Origin: Candidatus Aenigmatarchaeota archaeon
GTDB taxonomy: Archaea; Aenigmatarchaeota; Aenigmatarchaeia; CG10238-14; SCSR01
Assembly (NCBI GenBank): GCA_030018055.1
Contig: JASEGN010000034.1
Location: 1-10,344, forward strand
Length of the DNA: 10,344 nt
Direction of reading: 5' to 3'
The notes beneath the pieces were generated by a model, which was not told the origin of the DNA, did not search any database, and worked only from the letters and a program-made list of their open reading frames with translations. Each line of letters begins with the position of its first letter. The stretch's first letter is position 1. Positions 6,223 through 10,344 of this stretch are shown piece by piece. The position numbers and the translations under genes were made by a program.

Positions 6223-7794
6223 ATGTCTGGTGTAGCTGGAATATATTCATTTTCTGAAGCTTTCAGGAAAGACCTTGTTAAGACACTTTATAGCGGATTA
6301 GTATCTCTCACTGATAGGGGTGAAGCTGGTACTGGTATTACTGCAGTAAATTCTAATGGTGAAATAAAACCTTATAGAGGGTTGGGTAGAGTTGATGTGG
6401 CAATACCTTGGGATGTTATTAGGTTATTTGGCGCTTCCATCTGTGGAATTGCTCATACAAGATATGCAAGAGAACAATATCCAAAAATAGAAAATACACA
6501 GCCTATAAGAATAAATACCTCAGATGATTCGAAGTATGAGTGCTACGTTGTGGCAGATAGCACATTTATACCATCGTTTTTAGATAAATCAACACAGAAG
6601 TTAGAAGAAAGAGGATATAAATTTGGATCTCTGACAGGGGCAGAAAGAATAGGAGCAACATTTATTACAGAGTTAGAAAAAACAAATGACATTGATGAAG
6701 CTTGTTCTTATACAATAGAAGAACTTGATGGAGGAGGTGGCTATTCTTCAATTTTATTGGTGAAAGAGAAAAACAAAAGTTTGGAAGAAATTTATTTAGT
6801 AGCTTTAAGAGACCCGCATGGTCTAAAGCCCTTTCATTGGGGTGAAATGGATGAAACTTATTATCTTGAATCTGAAACTCACTGGCTAGAAAAAGAAGGT
6901 ATAGAGAAAATAGAAGAGGTACCTCGAGGTGGAGGTTTAATTGTTTCAAAAAATGGCGCTAGGACATTTCAAGTTAAAGAAAAAGAACCAAAACTTTGTA
7001 ATTTTGACCCAATATATTTCGGCAGTCCTTATACAAGGATATTATTCAAGCTGGGTCCAAAATTTTATGAGCTATTTAAGGTTGCGGTGAAAAAACTAGA
7101 TGTTGATCCAAAATTCGAAAATCAACCTTCTTATAGTGTGATAAGGAATTGTCTTGGTTTAGCTTTAGCTGATTATTATCCAGAAGTCGGGGAAAGAATA
7201 GACCTATTTGTAGCTGCTCCAACTACAGGTATTGGTGTCACGGAAGGGTTGTCTGCAGGATATAACAAACCATTTAAAAGCAATGCTGTAAGAAAGGTGT
7301 CAGCAACAGGAAGAACATTCCAATCATCAGATCCTGAATGGAGAAGTGTAGAAGTTGACCTAAAATTCGAGGTTAATAGAGAGCTTCTGGAGAATAAAAG
7401 GGTTGGAGTTGGTGAGGATAGCATTGTTAGAGGTGGTGTAACTGGTCATAAAAGCAAGAAAGGTGGTTTAATAGGTCAGTTAAAAAATGTAGGTCGTGTT
7501 AAAGAAATCCACATGTTTACTTCAGATGCTCCGTACATCTTTAACTGTTTTAGATATTGGGGTGTAGAAGAGAGTTTAGTAGCTGAAGGTTTATATGGTA
7601 GAACTTTAGAAGAAATTAACAAAATAGTGGGAGAAAAATTAGGTGTTAATGTATATTATCAACCTTTACAAAACATATGTGAAATTTTTGGTCCTAATTT
7701 CTGTAGAGGATGTAAAGATGGTAGATATCCTATTGATTATAAATTTATTCCAGATAAGACAAAAAGGTATTTGGAAAAAGCTGGCGTTCTGTAA
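6223..7794 (+). CDS. PurF-like amidophosphoribosyltransferase homologue with degenerate glutaminase site
   Basis: The 523 residues align by eye along their whole length with glutamine PRPP amidotransferase (PurF), the first enzyme of purine synthesis. The N-terminal half is a class II glutaminase fold but lacks the key residues. The catalytic Cys after Met1 is Ser2 (MSGVAGI). The HNGN oxyanion-hole motif reads ADST (111-114), and the SDTE Asp falls on Gly139. The Arg of HTRY (R80) and the RG of HRGQ (R32, G33) remain. The C-terminal phosphoribosyltransferase half keeps EDSIVRG (398-404; usually DDSIVRG) and GRTF (363-366), but the usual PDSG and FARPDS motifs are changed (PTTG, FGSPYT). All four Fe-S cysteines of the B. 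subtilis-type enzyme appear present: C259, C442, C494 and C497 (FCRGC). The codon before the ATG is a stop (TAG, 6220-6222), so no upstream start could supply a Cys. It may use free ammonia, get nitrogen from a partner, or do something else. No purine gene is adjacent. Confidence 0.85.
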   Translation: MSGVAGIYSFSEAFRKDLVKTLYSGLVSLTDRGEAGTGITAVNSNGEIKPYRGLGRVDVAIPWDVIRLFGASICGIAHTRYAREQYPKIENTQPIRINTSDDSKYECYVVADSTFIPSFLDKSTQKLEERGYKFGSLTGAERIGATFITELEKTNDIDEACSYTIEELDGGGGYSSILLVKEKNKSLEEIYLVALRDPHGLKPFHWGEMDETYYLESETHWLEKEGIEKIEEVPRGGGLIVSKNGARTFQVKEKEPKLCNFDPIYFGSPYTRILFKLGPKFYELFKVAVKKLDVDPKFENQPSYSVIRNCLGLALADYYPEVGERIDLFVAAPTTGIGVTEGLSAGYNKPFKSNAVRKVSATGRTFQSSDPEWRSVEVDLKFEVNRELLENKRVGVGEDSIVRGGVTGHKSKKGGLIGQLKNVGRVKEIHMFTSDAPYIFNCFRYWGVEESLVAEGLYGRTLEEINKIVGEKLGVNVYYQPLQNICEIFGPNFCRGCKDGRYPIDYKFIPDKTKRYLEKAGVL

Positions 7795-7816
7795 AAAGAC
7801 TAATTAACGATTAAGT

Positions 7817-7834
7817 GTAATATAATAAAAATAT
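7817..7834 (+). promoter_or_regulatory. Possible promoter of proS
   Basis: TAATATAATAAAAATATC lies in the 65-nt gap between the PurF-like gene and proS. A TATA box at about 7821-7830 would place the transcript start roughly 10 nt before the ATG at 7860. No ribosome site is visible. The spacing is looser than at the other starts and the region is AT-rich overall, so read-through from the upstream gene is also possible. Confidence 0.3.
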
Positions 7835-7859
7835 CAAACCAAAAAAGAAATAATTCTAT

Positions 7860-9317
7860 ATGGCTGAACAGGAAGGAATAACTGTAAAAAAATCTGAGAA
7901 TTTCTCTGAATGGTACACACAGGTTGTACAGAAAGCAGAACTTGGGGATATAAGATATGGTGTGAAGGGTTTCTTAGTACACTTACCATGGGCTGTAAAG
8001 ATAATGAAAAGGATGTATAAATTTATAGAAAAAGAGTTAGAAAAACATGGGCATGAGCCATTTCTATTCCCTTCAGTGATTCCAGAAGTTTTCCTTAAAA
8101 AAGAGAAAGAGCATGCAGAATTCATTGCGGATGTTTTTTGGGTTACTGAAGGTGGTGCTGAATATAAAAAACTAGAAGAAAGACTTGCCTTAAGACCAAC
8201 ATCAGAGACCATAATTTATCCAATGTTTAGTCTTTGGATAAGAAGTTGGAGAGATTTACCATTAAAAACTTACCAAAGTTGTCAAGTTTGGAGATATGAA
8301 AGCGTTACAAGACCTTTCATCAGGGGGAGGGAGTTTTATTGGATTGAAGCGCACAATGCCTTTGCCACAAAGGATGGAGCAAAAAAACAAGTTGAGGAAG
8401 ATGTGAAAATAACTGAAGAAACGCTTTATAAAAAATTCTGTATACCTTTTCTTTTCTTTAAAAGGCCCGAACATGACAAATTTAAAGGTGCTGTAGCAAC
8501 CTTTGCTGCCGATGCACTAATGCCAGATGGAAGAGTAATTCAACTACCTTCAACTCACTTTTTAGGACAAAACTTTTCCAAGGCCTTTAACGTTGGGTTT
8601 GTTGATAAAGATAAAAAGAAAAAATATGTTTGGTCAACTTGTTACGGCCCTGCTATTTGGAGAATTCTTGGTGCAATTATAGCTATACATGGTGATGACA
8701 AAGGTGCTATTTTACCTCCAGCAATTTCGCCACTACATGTTATAATTGTTCCAATTTATTATTCAACCGCTCAGTTTATTCGGATAATGAGAAAAGCTAA
8801 AGCTATTCTTGAAAATTTGGAAAAGAATAAAATTAGAGTTAAGATTGATGATAGAAAGGAGTATACACCTGGATGGAAATTTAATTATTGGGAATTAAAA
8901 GGCGTTCCTCTTAGAATTGAAATTGGCCCTAAAGATATTCAGCTTGAGCAGGTTGTGCTGGTTAGAAGGGATACTGGAAGAAAAATAGTGGTTAAAGAAA
9001 GGGGGCTACCGAAGATGATAAAAAGAAAGTTAAGAAGCATACAACAAAGCCTAATCGAGAGAGCTGAAAAATTTTTAAAAGAACATACTTTTGAGGTTTT
9101 TGATTTTGAGCAACTTAAGGAAATTTTAGAAAGAAGAGGCGGGATAGTTAAAACAGAGTGGTGTGGCAAAATAGAATGTGCTCAAGCTATAAAAGAAAAA
9201 ACCAATGGCGGAGCTATAAGAGGAACTTTATTTGGAGTAGAAGAGAAACCTAAGAGAAAATGTGTTTACTGTGGGAAGGTAGCGAAACAAGTCGTACAGG
9301 TAGCAAAGCAATATTAA
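7860..9317 (+). CDS. proS: Prolyl-tRNA synthetase, archaeal/eukaryotic type
   Basis: This class II synthetase charges tRNA-Pro with proline in the cytosol. The 485-residue length fits the archaeal type, which lacks the bacterial editing insertion. Visible motifs are RPTSET (112-117), motif 2 around WRYE...TRPFIRGREF (144-159), the adjoining EAHNAFA, and motif 3 with GAIIAIHGDDKGAILPP (271-287). An anticodon-binding domain covers about 290-400. The C-terminal zinc domain has C435, C440, C468 and C471 (EWCGKIEC and CVYCGK). The protein ends in Tyr485, as is usual in this type. The product starts with MAEQEGIT, and the region before SEWYTQVV is short, as expected. Almost all arginines use AGA or AGG. 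The gene lies 65 nt after the PurF-like gene on the same strand; no functional link is evident. Confidence 0.97.
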   Translation: MAEQEGITVKKSENFSEWYTQVVQKAELGDIRYGVKGFLVHLPWAVKIMKRMYKFIEKELEKHGHEPFLFPSVIPEVFLKKEKEHAEFIADVFWVTEGGAEYKKLEERLALRPTSETIIYPMFSLWIRSWRDLPLKTYQSCQVWRYESVTRPFIRGREFYWIEAHNAFATKDGAKKQVEEDVKITEETLYKKFCIPFLFFKRPEHDKFKGAVATFAADALMPDGRVIQLPSTHFLGQNFSKAFNVGFVDKDKKKKYVWSTCYGPAIWRILGAIIAIHGDDKGAILPPAISPLHVIIVPIYYSTAQFIRIMRKAKAILENLEKNKIRVKIDDRKEYTPGWKFNYWELKGVPLRIEIGPKDIQLEQVVLVRRDTGRKIVVKERGLPKMIKRKLRSIQQSLIERAEKFLKEHTFEVFDFEQLKEILERRGGIVKTEWCGKIECAQAIKEKTNGGAIRGTLFGVEEKPKRKCVYCGKVAKQVVQVAKQY

Positions 9318-9430
9318 CAAATAGAATTTTTAACGGAACAATGTATGTTGTTAATTCAAATAATTGGGCTGGTTACTTTTGATCTTGATGGCTTTTATCA
9401 TACCAAGTAGCCTTAAACTATTTTTCCAAA

Positions 9431-9438
9431 TATTTAAA
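9431..9438 (+). promoter_or_regulatory. TATA box of the membrane-protein gene
   Basis: TATTTAAA, inside CAAATATTTAAATG, is centred at about 9434. A start of transcription some 26 nt downstream falls at about 9460, next to the third in-frame ATG (9461), not the first (9443). This suggests a leaderless message starting at 9461. The rest of the 125-nt gap after proS shows no clear terminator or RNA gene. Confidence 0.45.
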
Positions 9439-9442
9439 TGAT

Positions 9443-10228
9443 ATGATGCACCTTAATCCTATGTCTATGTTAAAGTTTCTCGAACTTGCTAAGCCTGCCA
9501 AAGGGCGGCTCTGGGAAATTGATACAATACGCGGTGTTGCGATTGTATTGATGGTAATTAGTAATTTTGTCTATGATTTGTACAACTTCGGTAGTTGGCA
9601 AATTGATATCTTTAATGGTTTTTGGTGGGTATTTCCTCGAGTTATAGTTGCTACCTTCGTTCTTCTAGTAGGCCTTTCACTGAATTTGAGCTATGTACGA
9701 GTAAGACATAAAAACGAAAGTCTTTTGTTTAAAAAATATCTCATGAGAGGAATAAAAATCTTTCTTTGGGGTGTAGCTATAACTGCTGTTACGTGGATGT
9801 TTTTGCCTCAAGGCGTAATTTTGTTTGGCGTTCTTCACTTTATCGGCGTTGGTATTATCTTGGCCTACCCTTTTCTTAGATATCCACATGCACGCTGGCT
9901 ACCCTGGCTAGCTATCTTGCTAATCATTTTTGGCATTTGGCTTCATAGCAAGGTGTACGATTGGCCTTGGCTATTTTGGCTTGGTTTGATACCGAAGGGA
10001 TTTTCCACTTTTGACTATATACCTATCTTGCCGTGGTTTGGTGTACTACTTCTTGGACTATGGGTAGGTGGTCGTTTTTATCCTGAGGGTAAACGTACCT
10101 TCGCTCTAGCTGACTTTTCCAATTTACCATCAGTAAAATTTCTTTGTCTGCTAGGCAGAAATTCGTTGCTGATTTATTTAATTCACCAGCCAATTCTTGT
10201 CGGGAGTATTTATCTTTTCTGGTTATAA
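9443..10228 (+). CDS. DUF1624 / heparan-alpha-glucosaminide N-acetyltransferase-like membrane protein
   Basis: The 261-residue integral membrane protein has about seven or eight hydrophobic segments, roughly at 31-49, 62-84, 101-119, 124-146, 150-168, 172-184, 192-210 and 234-260. The opening WEIDTIRGVAIVLMVISN is the hallmark of the DUF1624/HGSNAT catalytic family, membrane acyltransferases related to acyltransferase-3 proteins. FGVLHFIGVGI (about 128-138, with His132) and the end GRNSLLIYLIHQP (238-250) also fit. The likely role is transfer of an acyl group, probably acetyl, across the membrane onto a sugar; the substrate cannot be told. The first ATG is at 9443, but a TATA box centred at 9434 argues for Met7 at 9461 or Met9 at 9467. 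Codon use differs from proS and the PurF-like gene: 7 of 11 arginines use CGN. This may mean transfer or relaxed selection. Confidence 0.85.
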   Translation: MMHLNPMSMLKFLELAKPAKGRLWEIDTIRGVAIVLMVISNFVYDLYNFGSWQIDIFNGFWWVFPRVIVATFVLLVGLSLNLSYVRVRHKNESLLFKKYLMRGIKIFLWGVAITAVTWMFLPQGVILFGVLHFIGVGIILAYPFLRYPHARWLPWLAILLIIFGIWLHSKVYDWPWLFWLGLIPKGFSTFDYIPILPWFGVLLLGLWVGGRFYPEGKRTFALADFSNLPSVKFLCLLGRNSLLIYLIHQPILVGSIYLFWL

Positions 10229-10274
10229 ATTGGTCTACAAACTTATGATTAGAAATAACATTTAGCGATGAAAG

Positions 10275-10285
10275 TTATTTAAATA
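10275..10285 (+). promoter_or_regulatory. Promoter directed off the right edge
   Basis: TTATTTAAATA has its TTTAAA core at 10278-10283, preceded by the purine-rich GATGAAAG as a possible BRE. The expected transcript start is near 10305, exactly at an ATG. That ATG opens only a 12-codon frame ending in TGA at 10341-10343; a second ATG at 10340 overlaps this stop as ATGA. The rest of 10229-10344 holds no other feature that I can support. Confidence 0.45.
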
Positions 10286-10344
10286 CTTTTTGAAATTAAA
10301 ATTCATGAATATTCTTGGGTTGATATTGAAATTTCTGATATGAA

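Noticed and set aside
6223..6228. Ser2 of the PurF-like protein as an active Ntn nucleophile
   Set aside because: Ser can serve as nucleophile in other Ntn hydrolases, but here the oxyanion-hole and glutamine-binding residues are also lost, so an active glutaminase is unlikely.
7856..8212. Minus-strand open frame of 118 codons opposite the start of proS
   Set aside because: proS is unmistakable on the plus strand; the antisense frame is low-complexity and Ser/Phe-rich, as expected of a shadow.
9318..9442. Terminator or small RNA after proS
   Set aside because: There are short T-runs but no stable hairpin or clear U-tract, and nothing resembling a tRNA or C/D-box RNA that I could support.

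Overview
The window looks like chromosomal DNA of an AT-rich archaeon. The evidence is an Mre11/Rad50 pair of archaeal type, a prolyl-tRNA synthetase of the archaeal/eukaryotic type with a C-terminal zinc-binding domain and terminal tyrosine, TATA-box promoters about 26 nt upstream of start codons without ribosome binding sites (leaderless transcripts), and GGTG-type Shine-Dalgarno sites only at the internal genes of an operon. The exact lineage cannot be read from the window. A DPANN-type archaeon is a guess from the gene mix and base composition.

Layout. (1) Positions 1-1561, minus strand: the N-terminal 520 codons of a large secreted protein (signal peptide, Cys-rich module, fibronectin type III domain, tandem Ig-like domains). 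It runs off the left edge and has its own leaderless promoter. (2) 1643-1753, minus: a frameshifted remnant of a second rad50 3' end, directly behind the intact rad50. (3) 1762-6142, minus: a tight three-gene operon, mre11 - inositol-monophosphatase-family phosphatase - rad50, with both junctions overlapping as ATGA. (4) 6143-6222: a short divergent promoter region. (5) 6223-7794, plus: a PurF-like protein that keeps its iron-sulfur cysteines and phosphoribosyltransferase fold but has lost its glutaminase catalytic residues. (6) 7860-9317, plus: proS. (7) 9443-10228, plus: a multi-pass membrane protein of the DUF1624/heparan-alpha-glucosaminide N-acetyltransferase type, with different arginine codon use. 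(8) 10229-10344: an intergenic tail with a strong-looking promoter for something beyond the right edge.

Mre11 and Rad50 should form the double-strand-break end-processing complex. The phosphatase is made from the same message and its translation is probably coupled to theirs, although no functional link is known to me. The plus-strand genes seem to be separate transcription units. The two least ordinary items are the glutaminase-dead PurF homologue and the rad50 remnant, which records a past duplication or allele replacement. I saw no tRNA, rRNA, CRISPR array, insertion sequence or inverted-repeat-bounded element.
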